Source: Acidobacteria bacterium Ga0074141 (GTDB lineage: Bacteria; Acidobacteriota; Blastocatellia; Pyrinomonadales; Pyrinomonadaceae). Taken from it: a stretch of DNA of 64,000 nt. The DNA is taken from NCBI GenBank assembly GCA_001464665.1, contig LNDP01000024.1, forward strand, positions 186,001-250,000, written 5' to 3'. The position numbers were made by a program, and so were the translations under genes. How positions within the stretch are numbered: the stretch's first letter is position 1; every line of letters begins with the position of its first letter. Below are positions 1 to 9,060 of this stretch, piece after piece. The notes under the pieces were generated by a model. It saw only the letters and a list, made by a program, of their open reading frames with translations. It searched no databases and had not been told where the DNA came from.

Positions 1-535
1 TCTGCCCCAGAACTCCCCGAACGCCGGCCTTCGAGGTCTCGTCGGCGATCGCATCCTCAAAGTAATACATGTCCGCGTACGTCGTAGTTCCGCCGCGGAT
101 CATTTCAGCAAGCCCGAGCCGAGTACCTGCCCTCACAAAAGCCTCGTCAACGTTCTTGGCCTCAGCCGGGAAGATGTATTTGGTCAGCCATTCCTGCAGA
201 TCCATGTCGTCCCCGATCCCACGGAAAAGCGTCATCGGAATATGAGTGTGCGTGTTTATCAAGCCAGGGACGATGACCTTGCCGCTTGCGTCGATGGTTC
301 TCGTCGCTTTGTGGCTTCGTGTCAACTCGGCACGCGTCCCAACGGCCGTTATCGTGTCCCCCGATATCGCGACCGCTCCGTCAACGATCACCCGCCGCGA
401 AGCGTCCATCGTTACGACGGTTCCGCCGACGATCAGCATGTCAACGCGCTGGTGCCCTGGCTGTGCCCAAACGAACGTAGTCGCGGAAGAAAAGAGAGAT
501 ACGGTTAAAATCCAACTGACAAAAATCCTTTTCAT
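1..535 (-). CDS. Secreted amidohydrolase (deaminase-like), N-terminal part, cut by window edge
   Basis: About 178 N-terminal codons run off the left edge. The protein starts with a hydrophobic signal peptide (MKRIFVSWILTVSLFSS, continuing to ...FVWAQ). It then shows the amidohydrolase beta-sandwich opening (DMLIVGGTVVTMD, GLINTHTHIPMT). The HxH of NTHTH is the metal-binding pair typical of the MtaD/SsnA/TrzN deaminase group, which removes amino groups from adenosine-like or guanine-like compounds. The ATG is 3 bases past the stop of the upstream nucleotidyltransferase gene, so it is probably the last or a late gene of the nucleoside-salvage operon. A signal peptide is unusual for a purine deaminase and suggests a periplasmic enzyme. 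The substrate cannot be decided from this part. Confidence 0.85.
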   Translation of the reverse strand, partial: MKRIFVSWILTVSLFSSATTFVWAQPGHQRVDMLIVGGTVVTMDASRRVIVDGAVAISGDTITAVGTRAELTRSHKATRTIDASGKVIVPGLINTHTHIPMTLFRGIGDDMDLQEWLTKYIFPAEAKNVDEAFVRAGTRLGLAEMIRGGTTTYADMYYFEDAIADETSKAGVRGVLGQ

Positions 536-538
536 TGC

Positions 539-991
539 TTACATTTTCTCCAAACGTTCCACATCAGCAAGGTCCTTGAGACGTCCGCTCGTAATCTTGT
601 TCTTAATTAGGTCGGGTTTAGCTATGGTCGAGATGACAATTTCTTCTACGACTGTCTCGATGCGGTTCGCATAGGCAGTTTCAAACTCAATGCCGTCCGC
701 AAAGTTCATTATCTGGATCTTCATAGGCTCGACACCCATTTCGATAATGCACCGCTTGTCCGGAAAAATATCATCACCAAGGCTTGCTTCGCCAAAACCG
801 AATGAGATCAGGGAGCGTCTCAAGCTCTGAGCGTTTTGTTCGTCGTCAGCAACAAATATATCGAGATCGTTCGTTGCTCGCGTGTAGCCGTGTATCCCGA
901 CCGCATATCCGCCAATCAAGAGGTATCGAACGCTATTCGCATTTAATAATTCGAATAACTCTTTGAAGTCTTTCGGTAGCTCGAACTCCAT
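539..991 (-). CDS. Nucleotidyltransferase-fold protein (AbiEii/DUF6036-like)
   Basis: A 150-residue protein with the minimal nucleotidyltransferase signature: GG at residues 27-28 (LIGGYAVGIHG) followed by the acidic pair D42 and D44 (TNDLDIF). This matches small nucleotidyltransferases often annotated AbiEii/AbiGii-like or DUF6036, which in other families transfer an NMP to RNA or protein. Its first 53 bases overlap the 3' end of a small upstream gene, so the two are translationally linked. That arrangement recalls toxin-antitoxin pairs, but activity here is not shown. It sits between a cytidine deaminase/lipoprotein and an amidohydrolase, which does not explain its role. The fold assignment is good and the function is open. 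Confidence 0.75.
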   Translation of the reverse strand: MEFELPKDFKELFELLNANSVRYLLIGGYAVGIHGYTRATNDLDIFVADDEQNAQSLRRSLISFGFGEASLGDDIFPDKRCIIEMGVEPMKIQIMNFADGIEFETAYANRIETVVEEIVISTIAKPDLIKNKITSGRLKDLADVERLEKM

Positions 992-1145
992 AATTTAATC
1001 GCCGCAGCCTTTCCATATGCTGGAGCCTCTCTTTCACGCTCGTGCCTTTCCAATGCTCGATCTCGTCCCGATCGTCAAATTCCCTTACGACATTAATTTT
1101 TGACCGGTCCAACCTTAATTCGGGTATGTCTTTGCGTTCATGCAT
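933..1145 (-). CDS. Small protein overlapping the nucleotidyltransferase gene
   Basis: A 70-residue, charged, soluble protein ending in a basic helix-like segment (RLRRLNYG, TERLQRVIRII). I know the pattern of a 70-90 residue protein ending in a 'RxxxYG...RLQRVLEI'-type motif placed just before, and overlapping, a GG...DxD nucleotidyltransferase; both features are seen here. Its ATG directly abuts a TAA on the same strand (TAAATG, 1148-1143), so translation is probably coupled to upstream reading. It could be an antitoxin-like partner or chaperone of the nucleotidyltransferase. No catalytic motif is visible. The pairing is more certain than the role. Confidence 0.6.
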   Translation of the reverse strand: MHERKDIPELRLDRSKINVVREFDDRDEIEHWKGTSVKERLQHMERLRRLNYGVRATERLQRVIRIIKCE

Positions 1146-1286
1146 TTATTTTTGTTTTTCAAGATTATAAAGCATTCCACCCGCTGGCGCGGAGCTATCC
1201 GCAATGCCTTTATTAAGCTCAACGCTTACATGGTAGTCGGCGAACATGATCCGTGGATTTAGAACTTTGGCTGACTTAGCATCTAG
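1146..1286 (-). pseudogene. In-frame continuation of the lipoprotein beyond TAA
   Basis: This 141-base stretch directly follows the TAA of the lipoprotein gene in the same frame. It encodes 46 residues without a stop before its own TAA, and that second TAA abuts the ATG of the next gene. Open continuation exactly up to the next start suggests it is the original C-terminus of the lipoprotein. A sequencing error at 1287-1289 is an alternative. Confidence 0.5.
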
Positions 1287-1601
1287 TTATTCGATCGATA
1301 AACGGTCTCGGGCTGGCCAATTTAGATTCGCGCCATAGGCACTTTTACTTCTTACTGCGCCGTACAATTTAGCCACGATATATTTATCGTCTCTGGATTT
1401 AAGCCTGACCCCTTTGGAAACGACAAACACGGAATAGCCGAACGACGTTGTCGCTCCGCCATTTGTTTCGACGAGCAGAGCGTCAACCTGTCCGTCAGGC
1501 GACGGAACTCTCGAAACTTCGTCGAAACTCATATCGGTATTAATAGAAATGCACGAAGAGACAAAAAAGGCCAAAAGTAGTGTCACGGAAATTGTCTTCA
1601 T
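1287..1601 (-). CDS. Small lipoprotein, probably shortened by an in-frame stop
   Basis: A 104-residue protein beginning with a lipoprotein signal (MKTISVTLLLAFFVSSC), so it is expected to be lipid-anchored at Cys17. Its ATG overlaps the stop of cytidine deaminase (ATGA, 1601-1598), indicating coupling. The frame continues without further stops for 47 codons after the TAA at 1289-1287, ending at a TAA at 1148-1146 that abuts the next gene. The extension (LDAKSAKVLNP ... GGMLYNLEKQK) looks protein-like. The gene may therefore be a recent nonsense-mutated form of a roughly 151-residue lipoprotein, or may be read through. Function unknown. Confidence 0.65.
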   Translation of the reverse strand: MKTISVTLLLAFFVSSCISINTDMSFDEVSRVPSPDGQVDALLVETNGGATTSFGYSVFVVSKGVRLKSRDDKYIVAKLYGAVRSKSAYGANLNWPARDRLSIE

Positions 1602-1996
1602 TTCAAGTACTTAGAATCAAAGGCATGCGGAAGAAGTTCGATCATTTGGATAGTTTCGGTCTTGCCATTTAGGTTGGATAATGTCACCGGAATGTCGCCG
1701 CCGAATTCCCAGATCACTTGCCGACAGGCTCCGCATGGTGCCGTCAGTTCGTCGCTGTCGGCCACGACCGAGATCCCTTTGATGCGTTTGTGACCGGCGG
1801 CGACCGCTGAAAAGATCGCCACACGTTCTGCGCACATAGTCAGGCCATAGCTGGCTGATTCGACGTTGCACCCGATGTAGATCTCACCGTCTTCGGTTTC
1901 GACAGCGGCCCCGACCTTGAAATTTGAATAAGGCGCGAAAGCACGAGTTCTCACATCCGCTGCCGCCGCAATGAGATCCTCTTTCGTGTGCTTCAT
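1598..1996 (-). CDS. cdd: Cytidine deaminase
   Basis: A 132-residue homotetrameric-type cytidine deaminase, which hydrolyses cytidine and deoxycytidine to uridine and deoxyuridine in the cytoplasm. The substrate motif NVESASYG starts at residue 44. The zinc and catalytic residues are C55 and E57 (TMCAERVA) and C88 and C91 (PCGACRQV). Length is typical for the short bacterial form. It lies 50 bases downstream of uridine kinase and overlaps the next lipoprotein gene by 4 bases. Together with Udk and PNP it makes a coherent nucleoside-salvage set. Confidence 0.96.
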   Translation of the reverse strand: MKHTKEDLIAAAADVRTRAFAPYSNFKVGAAVETEDGEIYIGCNVESASYGLTMCAERVAIFSAVAAGHKRIKGISVVADSDELTAPCGACRQVIWEFGGDIPVTLSNLNGKTETIQMIELLPHAFDSKYLK

Positions 1997-2046
1997 AATA
2001 AAGGCCTATTCGGATTCCAGTTAACAATTCGAAAAATAACTATCCC

Positions 2047-2673
2047 TTAGCTCTGCGCGGCCACTTCTTTGACAAGCTTTTCGCGAACCAAACTGCAAAG
2101 CAGTTCGATGCTGATCCCGGTATTCGAGCCTTCCGGTAGGATGACGTCCGCGTGCCGTTTCGATGGCTCGACAAATTCAAAATGCATCGGCCGAACGGTT
2201 CGATAATATTGGTCGATCACAGAATCGACCGTTCGCCCGCGTTCGGCAATGTCGCGCCGCAGTCGGCGGATGAACCGGATGTCGTCCGGGGTATCAACAT
2301 ACACCCGCATATCGAGCAGGTCCAAAACTCGCGGTTCTGCGAAGATTAGGATCCCCTCGACAATAACTACCGGCTTGGGCCTGATCGTCTCGATCTCGTC
2401 GCTGCGTGTGTGGGTCTTGAAGTCGTACAACGGCATTTCAACTACAAGCCCCTGCTTCAGCCGGACGAGGTGATGGACCAGCATGTCGCTGTCGATCGAA
2501 TCCGGATGATCGAAGTTCGCCTGATGCCGTTCATCGAGCGGCATATCCGCAAGGTTTCGATAATAGCTGTCCTGTTCGACGAGGACGACATTTTCACGGC
2601 CGACGGCATCGACTATCGCCCGTGCGATGGTCGTCTTTCCTGAGCCCGTTCCTCCACAGATGCCTATGATCAT
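2047..2673 (-). CDS. udk: Uridine kinase (uridine/cytidine kinase)
   Basis: A 208-residue P-loop kinase that phosphorylates uridine and cytidine to UMP and CMP. The Walker A motif GGTGSGKT occupies residues 7-14. The substrate-binding segments NFDHPDSID and MPLYDFKTH and the lid with RRLRRD and RGRT are the expected ones for Udk. Length matches the family (about 205-215). The ATG overlaps the stop of the upstream PNP gene (2673-2670), so the two are translationally coupled. The uridine product of the adjacent Cdd is its natural substrate. Confidence 0.96.
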   Translation of the reverse strand: MIIGICGGTGSGKTTIARAIVDAVGRENVVLVEQDSYYRNLADMPLDERHQANFDHPDSIDSDMLVHHLVRLKQGLVVEMPLYDFKTHTRSDEIETIRPKPVVIVEGILIFAEPRVLDLLDMRVYVDTPDDIRFIRRLRRDIAERGRTVDSVIDQYYRTVRPMHFEFVEPSKRHADVILPEGSNTGISIELLCSLVREKLVKEVAAQS

Positions 2674-3524
2674 ATGCGCTTGACCACCCGACGTAGCAAT
2701 TCTTTGAAGACCTCGGAAACACGCGCGCCGACTTCCATCACCTCACCATGATGTATGACATCGTCCGTCATGCCGGCCGCGAAATTCGTTATACACGAAA
2801 TGCCGGCCACCCGAAGGCCCTGATGATGAGCCGCGATCGCCTCGGGAACTGTCGACATCCCGACGGCATCCGCTCCGAGGGCCCGGAAAAGCCTTATCTC
2901 GGCCGGTGTCTCGTAGGTCGGGCCTGAAAGTGCGCAATAAGTGCCGCGATGCAGGAAATCAGTCAACGCCTTTTCCTTTCCTGTTTCAAGCCTCTCTCGG
3001 GCAATGTTATGAGCTTCTTCATCAATGGCTCGCTGAAGCTCACGGTCATAGACCTGCGTCATGTCCGGGAAACGCGGGCCGAATCTTTCATCATTTGGAC
3101 CGCGGAGCGGATTCACGCCCATCATATTTATATGGTCCGCGATCAGCATCAGATCGCCCGGTCGCATTCCGGCCTTGAGACTTCCGGCGGCGTTCGTCAG
3201 GATGACAGTGCCGATTCGCATCCGCCCGAAAACCCGCGCCGGGAACATCACCTGTTCCATCGAATATCCTTCGTAGAAGTGAAACCGTCCTTGTTGGACC
3301 ACGAGCGGAACGTCTCCACATTTCCCGATGACCAATCGGCCGGCGTGCCCTTCAACGGTCGATCGGACAAAATGCGGTATTTCCTCGTAAGGGATCGCCA
3401 CGGCCTCATCGAGTTCATCAGCAAAAGCACCGAGGCCGCTCCCGAGGACGATAGCGACCCGCGGTCGGAGGCTGGTCTTCTGCCCAATATATTCGGCGGC
3501 CTCGGCCGCATTCTCAAATGTCAT
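2670..3524 (-). CDS. punA: Purine nucleoside phosphorylase (trimeric, PunA type)
   Basis: A 284-residue low-molecular-mass type purine nucleoside phosphorylase, which splits inosine/guanosine-type nucleosides with phosphate into base plus ribose-1-phosphate. Motifs seen: VLGSGLG (from about residue 26, phosphate loop), GRFHFYEGY, TNAAGSL, GMSTVPEA (the Met-Ser-Thr-Val-Pro-Glu signature) and CITNFAAGM. It is coupled to udk by a 4-base overlap and follows the permease genes by 20 bases. Methylthioadenosine phosphorylase is a relative, but the overall length and the GMSTVPE motif fit PNP. Confidence 0.93.
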   Translation of the reverse strand: MTFENAAEAAEYIGQKTSLRPRVAIVLGSGLGAFADELDEAVAIPYEEIPHFVRSTVEGHAGRLVIGKCGDVPLVVQQGRFHFYEGYSMEQVMFPARVFGRMRIGTVILTNAAGSLKAGMRPGDLMLIADHINMMGVNPLRGPNDERFGPRFPDMTQVYDRELQRAIDEEAHNIARERLETGKEKALTDFLHRGTYCALSGPTYETPAEIRLFRALGADAVGMSTVPEAIAAHHQGLRVAGISCITNFAAGMTDDVIHHGEVMEVGARVSEVFKELLRRVVKRI

Positions 3525-3544
3525 CTTGTTCTACGATTGCCCTG

Positions 3545-4456
3545 CTATTTCTCTTTCCTGTACGGCTGCCCGAGGGCCTTCGGAGCTCGGCTCAAACCAA
3601 TGAACCCGGCGAGCACAATGATCGTCAGCACGTAAGGGATCATCTCGATAAATTGAACCGGTATCGGATCGCCATTGATCTTCGCCCAAGAGGCACCCTG
3701 TATTTGAATGGTCAGCGCCTCAGTAAATCCAAAGAACAAGCATGCGAAAAGAACCGGCACAGGCTTCCATTTCGCCAGGATCAATGCGGCAAGTGCGATG
3801 AACCCACGTCCGGCGGACATCCCGCGGGTGAAGAGTGAAGATTGGCCGGTCGAAAGAAATGCTCCGCCGGTCGCCGCCAGAACGCCCGAGATGATGATCG
3901 CCAAATAGCGAAGCCCCTTCACATTGATCCCCGCCGCATCAGCCGCTTCCGGGTTCTCGCCGGCCGCCCTAAGTCGAAGTCCGAAAGGCGTCTTGTACAT
4001 TGCGTACCATGCGAGGGCGACCGTAAAAAAGGCAAGGATCGTCGCGTACGAAAGTCCGCCGAAGATCACGGGTATCTTCTGGGCTTTGTCGATCTGCGGT
4101 GTCGACCCGGTCGAATCGTAGATGACGCCGCTTATCAACGCGGGAAGCCCCAGCATAAGAAAGTTGATCGCCATCCCGGCGACGACCTGATCGGCTTCGA
4201 ACTCGAGCACCGCGATCGCATAGACTACCGCGGTGACGATCCCCGCCCCTATCCCGCAGAGCAATCCAAGATACGGATTGCCGGTCTGGAAGGTCACGAC
4301 GGCCGCAGTAAATGCTCCCGATAGAAGAAGCCCTTCGAGAGCGATGTTTATCACGCCGGATCGCTCGGAAAAGAGCCCGCCAAGTGCAGCGAAGATCAGC
4401 GGGGTCGCAGCCGTTAATCCCGAGAGTAAGAAGCCCCAGTTTAGGATATCCTGCAT
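3545..4456 (-). CDS. Nucleoside ABC transporter permease (NupQ/YufQ-like)
   Basis: A 303-residue inner-membrane permease of the branched-chain amino acid/ribose permease superfamily, with about 8-10 hydrophobic segments. Motifs FSERSGVINIALEGLLL near the N-terminus and LRAAGENPEAADAAGI in the cytoplasmic loop are typical of the second permease of BMP-dependent nucleoside importers. It starts 10 bases after the partner permease. Location ahead of PNP, Udk and Cdd supports nucleoside uptake. No ATPase or substrate-binding lipoprotein is next to it, so these must lie elsewhere. Confidence 0.9.
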   Translation of the reverse strand: MQDILNWGFLLSGLTAATPLIFAALGGLFSERSGVINIALEGLLLSGAFTAAVVTFQTGNPYLGLLCGIGAGIVTAVVYAIAVLEFEADQVVAGMAINFLMLGLPALISGVIYDSTGSTPQIDKAQKIPVIFGGLSYATILAFFTVALAWYAMYKTPFGLRLRAAGENPEAADAAGINVKGLRYLAIIISGVLAATGGAFLSTGQSSLFTRGMSAGRGFIALAALILAKWKPVPVLFACLFFGFTEALTIQIQGASWAKINGDPIPVQFIEMIPYVLTIIVLAGFIGLSRAPKALGQPYRKEK

Positions 4457-4466
4457 ATCTCAAGTC

Positions 4467-5531
<1,065 letters not shown>

Positions 5532-5692
5532 ATGCGCCGGCTGATCCGAAAAGTAGGGCGGAGGAACAAGCAATCTCGTTCATCAATTGTTCAAGAACGT
5601 TCCTAAATATAACCGAAGAAAGGCGGTTGTGTCATCTTTAAGTCGCACAAAAGTCATCGTTTGATTTTTGTGCCGATGGTGAATAAATAGAC

Positions 5693-5744
5693 TTGACAGT
5701 TATACACTCAGGTTTTATTATGTCCGTAGACTAATTGTTTAGTC
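5693..5744 (+). promoter_or_regulatory. Sigma70-type promoter with palindrome at the predicted start site (hsp20-clpB)
   Basis: TTGACA at 5693-5698, a 17-base spacer, then TATTAT at 5716-5721 make a near-consensus housekeeping promoter. Seven bases after the -10 lies a perfect inverted repeat GACTAA-TTGT-TTAGTC (5729-5744), overlapping the expected transcription start, where a repressor could block initiation. It is not CIRCE or HAIR. A strong SD (GGAGG, 5773-5777) follows, 8 bases before the ATG at 5786. The promoter match is direct; the operator role is inference. Confidence 0.7.
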
Positions 5745-5785
5745 ATTAAAACCAATCAACTAGTAACTTTTTGGAGGAAATGATT

Positions 5786-6277
5786 ATGACGATGATCAAA
5801 TTTGACCCATTTCGCGAGCTTCGGACGCTTAACGACGAGATGAACCGGCTTTTCACGGCGGTACCGGCTTCGGCCGATCGTGGCGAATTTGCTCGTGGCG
5901 CATGGAGCCCGAACGTGGATATCTACGAGGACGAAAACAGGCTTATCGTGGAAGCCGAGCTTCCCGGAATGGATCGCGAGGATTTTGAGGTCTTGGTCGA
6001 AAACAACGTGCTCACGCTCAAGGGCGAACGCAAATTTGAAAAGAAGACCGAGGGCGATAATTACCACCGGGTTGAACGCGCTTACGGATCGTTCACGAGG
6101 CAGTTCACGCTTCCGCAGACGATCACTGCCGAAGGAGCAACCGCTGATTTCGAGAACGGCGTTCTTCGCGTCGCTCTTCCGAAACGAGAAGAGACCAAGG
6201 CCCGGAAGATCGAGATCACGTCCACGGGCAACGATGCAAAGGCGATCGAGGCAGAAAGTAAGTCTGCAACTGCATAA
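5786..6277 (+). CDS. Hsp20/alpha-crystallin small heat-shock protein
   Basis: A 163-residue small heat-shock protein, an ATP-independent holdase that keeps unfolding proteins soluble for ClpB/DnaK. The alpha-crystallin domain runs from about residue 35 to 135: WSPNVDIYEDENRLIV, LPGMDREDFEV and the closing AxxxNGVL motif (ADFENGVLRVALP). The N-terminus FDPFRELRTLNDEMNRLF is typical of this class. I place the start at ATG 5786 because GGAGG sits 8 bases upstream; an in-frame TTG at 5771 is less likely. It opens the hsp20-clpB-grpE-clp cluster. Confidence 0.95.
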   Translation: MTMIKFDPFRELRTLNDEMNRLFTAVPASADRGEFARGAWSPNVDIYEDENRLIVEAELPGMDREDFEVLVENNVLTLKGERKFEKKTEGDNYHRVERAYGSFTRQFTLPQTITAEGATADFENGVLRVALPKREETKARKIEITSTGNDAKAIEAESKSATA

Positions 6278-6304
6278 GCATTAGTGAAGTTGGGAAATTA
6301 GATT

Positions 6305-6342
6305 CGACGCAGAGGATCTGAACAAGAATGTCCTCTGCGTCG
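6305..6342 (+). terminator. Perfect 12-bp hairpin between hsp20 and clpB
   Basis: CGACGCAGAGGA (6305-6316) and TCCTCTGCGTCG (6331-6342) form a perfect 12-base-pair stem with a 14-base loop. It is followed by a weak T-rich stretch (TTCAATGTTT) rather than a clear T-run. It may be a partial terminator that sets hsp20 above clpB, or a processing or thermosensing element in the clpB leader. The ClpB SD (AGGA) begins about 12 bases further on. Confidence 0.55.
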
Positions 6343-6368
6343 TTCAATGTTTAGGATAAAATAGCAAC

Positions 6369-8981
6369 ATGAGATTCGATAGATTTACGATCCGCGGCCA
6401 GGAGGCCGTTCAAGCAGCAATAGGGGTTGCGGAAAAAGAGCAAAACCAACAGGTCGAGCCCGAGCATATCCTTGTTGCGATGCTTGAGCAAAAAGAAGGC
6501 GTCCTAAAGCCGATACTCGGAAAGATCGGCGCAAATACGGTCGCCATTTCAACTGAACTTCTGGCCTCGATCGCCAAGCTGCCCAAGGTCACGGGCGGAC
6601 AGCAATATTTCAGTTCGCGGACAAATACGCTGTTTCAAGAGGTCCAGAAAGAGGCCGAGAAAATGCAGGACGAATACGTTTCGACCGAGCATCTACTTTT
6701 ATCGATAGCCTCGGAAAAGGACGGCGAGGCGGGGCGAATTCTGCGGGCCAACGGTGTGACCCGCGAGGATCTTGAAAAGGTCATTACGGACATGCGCGGC
6801 GGATCTCGGATCACCGAGCAGAATGCGGAAGAAAATTTTCAGGCACTTGAAAAATACGCCCAGGACCTGACCGAACGAGCTCGAAAGGGCAAACTCGATC
6901 CCGTGATCGGTCGCGACGACGAAATTCGCCGCACCATCCAAATACTCTCGCGGCGAACAAAGAACAATCCGGTACTGATAGGCGAGCCTGGCGTCGGAAA
7001 AACGGCGATTGTCGAGGGGCTTGCTCAGCGGATCGTTTCGGGCGACGTGCCGGAAACGCTTAAGAACAAGCGGCTTGTCTCGCTCGATCTTGGAGCCATG
7101 CTTGCCGGAGCAAAGTATCGAGGTGAGTTCGAGGATCGCCTCAAGGCTGTACTCAAAGAGATCGAAAAAGCTGAAGGGCAGATAGTTCTTTTCATTGACG
7201 AACTTCACACTCTCGTGGGTGCCGGTGCGTCCGAGGGCGCAATTGATGCCTCGAACATGCTCAAGCCGGCGCTTGCCCGCGGCACGCTTCGAGCGGTCGG
7301 CGCGACCACTCTCAACGAGTATCAGAAGTATATCGAGAAAGATAAGGCACTGGAGCGAAGGTTTCAGCAGGTTTACATCGGCGAACCGAATGTCGAGGAT
7401 ACGATCGCGATCCTCAGAGGTTTGAAGGAGCGTTATGAGGTTCACCACGGAGTCCGCATCAAAGATGCGGCGATAGTTGCGGCTGCGATGCTTTCGAATC
7501 GGTACATTACTGATCGATTTCTTCCCGATAAAGCCATCGACCTGATCGACGAGGCCGCCTCGCGGATCCGCATTGAGATCGATTCCCTTCCGCAGGAGAT
7601 CGACGAACTAGAGCGCGAAATATTGCAGCTTGAGATCGAGCGCCAGGCGCTCAGCCGGGAAACGGACGAGAAGTCGAAGGAACGGCGTGACGATATCGAA
7701 AAGCGCATCGCTGATCTGAAGGAGCGTTCCTCCGCGATGAAGGCCAAGTGGCAGTCTGAGAAAGAAGAGATCGAGAAAATGCGGACGGGCAAAGAGCAGC
7801 TCGAGGAAGCAAAGCTCGAGCTTGAGCAGGCCCGGCAGGCCGGTGACCTTAATAAGGCTGCGGAGCTTCAGTATGGCCGCATTCCCGAGATTGAAAAGCT
7901 TCTCGAAGTGGAACAGGCTCGGCTTGAGGAACTGCAGACAGACGGCGTTTTCCTAAAAGAAGAGGTTGATGAAGAAGACGTAGCCGAAGTTGTTGCGAAG
8001 TGGACCGGTGTGCCGGTCACAAAGATGCTCCAAAGCGAGATGCAGAAGCTCGTCTCGATGGAGGACAACTTGCGGAATCGGGTTATCGGACAGGACGAGG
8101 CACTATCGGCTGTCGCAAATGCGGTCCGACGTGCGAGAGCGGGCCTGCAGGACCCGAACCGGCCAGTCGGTTCGTTCATTTTCCTGGGCCCAACAGGCGT
8201 CGGCAAGACCGAGACCGCACGTGCTCTCGCTGAATTCCTCTTCGACGACGAGCGAGCGATGGTTCGGCTCGATATGTCCGAGTATATGGAGAAGCATGCA
8301 GTTGCCCGAATGATCGGAGCTCCTCCTGGATATGTCGGTTATGAAGAAGGTGGCCAGTTGACCGAGGCTGTCAGGCGTCGGCCATATTCGGTTGTCCTGT
8401 TCGACGAGATCGAGAAGGCACATCCGGATGTTTTCAATGTGCTGCTCCAGATTCTGGATGACGGCAGGCTGACGGACAGCAAAGGCCGCGTCGTCGATTT
8501 CAAGAATACGGTCCTGATCATGACCTCGAACCTAGGTTCGCGTGAGATACAGGCCTCGACCGAGAACCCGCTGGCTGATAGAGATATCAGGACGAATGTG
8601 TTGCAGGTACTTAAGGATCATTTCAAACCTGAGTTTTTGAACAGGATCGACGACATAGTTGTCTTTGGCCAGCTCGGCAAGGACGAGATCGCTTCGATTA
8701 TTGATATTCAGCTCGCAAAGCTTAAGTCGATGCTCGCCGATCGAAACGTCGTGATCGAGCTCGATGAATCGGCCCGCGAACTGCTGATAACAGAAGGATA
8801 CGACCCGGTTTATGGGGCTCGGCCGCTCAAGCGTGCGATCCAGTCGATGGTCCAAAACCCGCTTGCGGTCAAGCTTTTGAGTGGAGAGATCTCGAGTGGG
8901 CAAACCGTCCACGTGACCGCCGAGAATGGCGAATTGCAATTCTCGGCGAGCGAAGGAGAGAAGGCTGCCGGGCAGATCTGA
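6369..8981 (+). CDS. clpB: ATP-dependent disaggregase ClpB (Hsp104)
   Basis: An 870-residue hexameric AAA+ disaggregase that pulls polypeptides out of aggregates together with DnaK/GrpE. Two N-terminal Clp repeats lie within residues 1-145. The first ATPase domain has GEPGVGKT near residue 205 and Walker [10 protein letters not shown] long charged coiled-coil middle domain spans about 403-522, the hallmark that separates ClpB from ClpA and ClpC. The second ATPase domain has GPTGVGKT near 607 and [13 protein letters not shown]. No ClpP-docking [LIV]-G-[FL] tripeptide is seen after NLGSRE, as expected for ClpB. Length is normal. It follows hsp20 after a hairpin and precedes grpE. Confidence 0.98.
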   Translation: MRFDRFTIRGQEAVQAAIGVAEKEQNQQVEPEHILVAMLEQKEGVLKPILGKIGANTVAISTELLASIAKLPKVTGGQQYFSSRTNTLFQEVQKEAEKMQDEYVSTEHLLLSIASEKDGEAGRILRANGVTREDLEKVITDMRGGSRITEQNAEENFQALEKYAQDLTERARKGKLDPVIGRDDEIRRTIQILSRRTKNNPVLIGEPGVGKTAIVEGLAQRIVSGDVPETLKNKRLVSLDLGAMLAGAKYRGEFEDRLKAVLKEIEKAEGQIVLFIDELHTLVGAGASEGAIDASNMLKPALARGTLRAVGATTLNEYQKYIEKDKALERRFQQVYIGEPNVEDTIAILRGLKERYEVHHGVRIKDAAIVAAAMLSNRYITDRFLPDKAIDLIDEAASRIRIEIDSLPQEIDELEREILQLEIERQALSRETDEKSKERRDDIEKRIADLKERSSAMKAKWQSEKEEIEKMRTGKEQLEEAKLELEQARQAGDLNKAAELQYGRIPEIEKLLEVEQARLEELQTDGVFLKEEVDEEDVAEVVAKWTGVPVTKMLQSEMQKLVSMEDNLRNRVIGQDEALSAVANAVRRARAGLQDPNRPVGSFIFLGPTGVGKTETARALAEFLFDDERAMVRLDMSEYMEKHAVARMIGAPPGYVGYEEGGQLTEAVRRRPYSVVLFDEIEKAHPDVFNVLLQILDDGRLTDSKGRVVDFKNTVLIMTSNLGSREIQASTENPLADRDIRTNVLQVLKDHFKPEFLNRIDDIVVFGQLGKDEIASIIDIQLAKLKSMLADRNVVIELDESARELLITEGYDPVYGARPLKRAIQSMVQNPLAVKLLSGEISSGQTVHVTAENGELQFSASEGEKAAGQI

Positions 8982-8983
8982 TG

Positions 8984-9041
8984 ATTGCGGCTTTTCATTG
9001 CCGCTCGATGGCAAACGGGTCGATTTCCAATAGTCGACCCG
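8984..9041 (+). other. Two short hairpins between clpB and grpE
   Basis: The 79-base clpB-grpE gap contains GCGGC...GCCGC (about 8985-9003) and a perfect 8-bp stem CGGGTCGA (9016-9023)/TCGACCCG (9034-9041) with a 10-base loop. Neither is followed by a T-run, so they look more like processing or leader structures than terminators. They may adjust clpB and grpE levels within one transcript. Confidence 0.4.
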
Positions 9042-9060
9042 AACGCTTAGAATTTCAATT

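Noticed and set aside
5574-5785. CIRCE or HAIR heat-shock operator
   Set aside because: Neither TTAGCACTC-N9-GAGTGCTAA nor CTTGAGT-N7-ACTCAAG is present; the palindrome seen is different.
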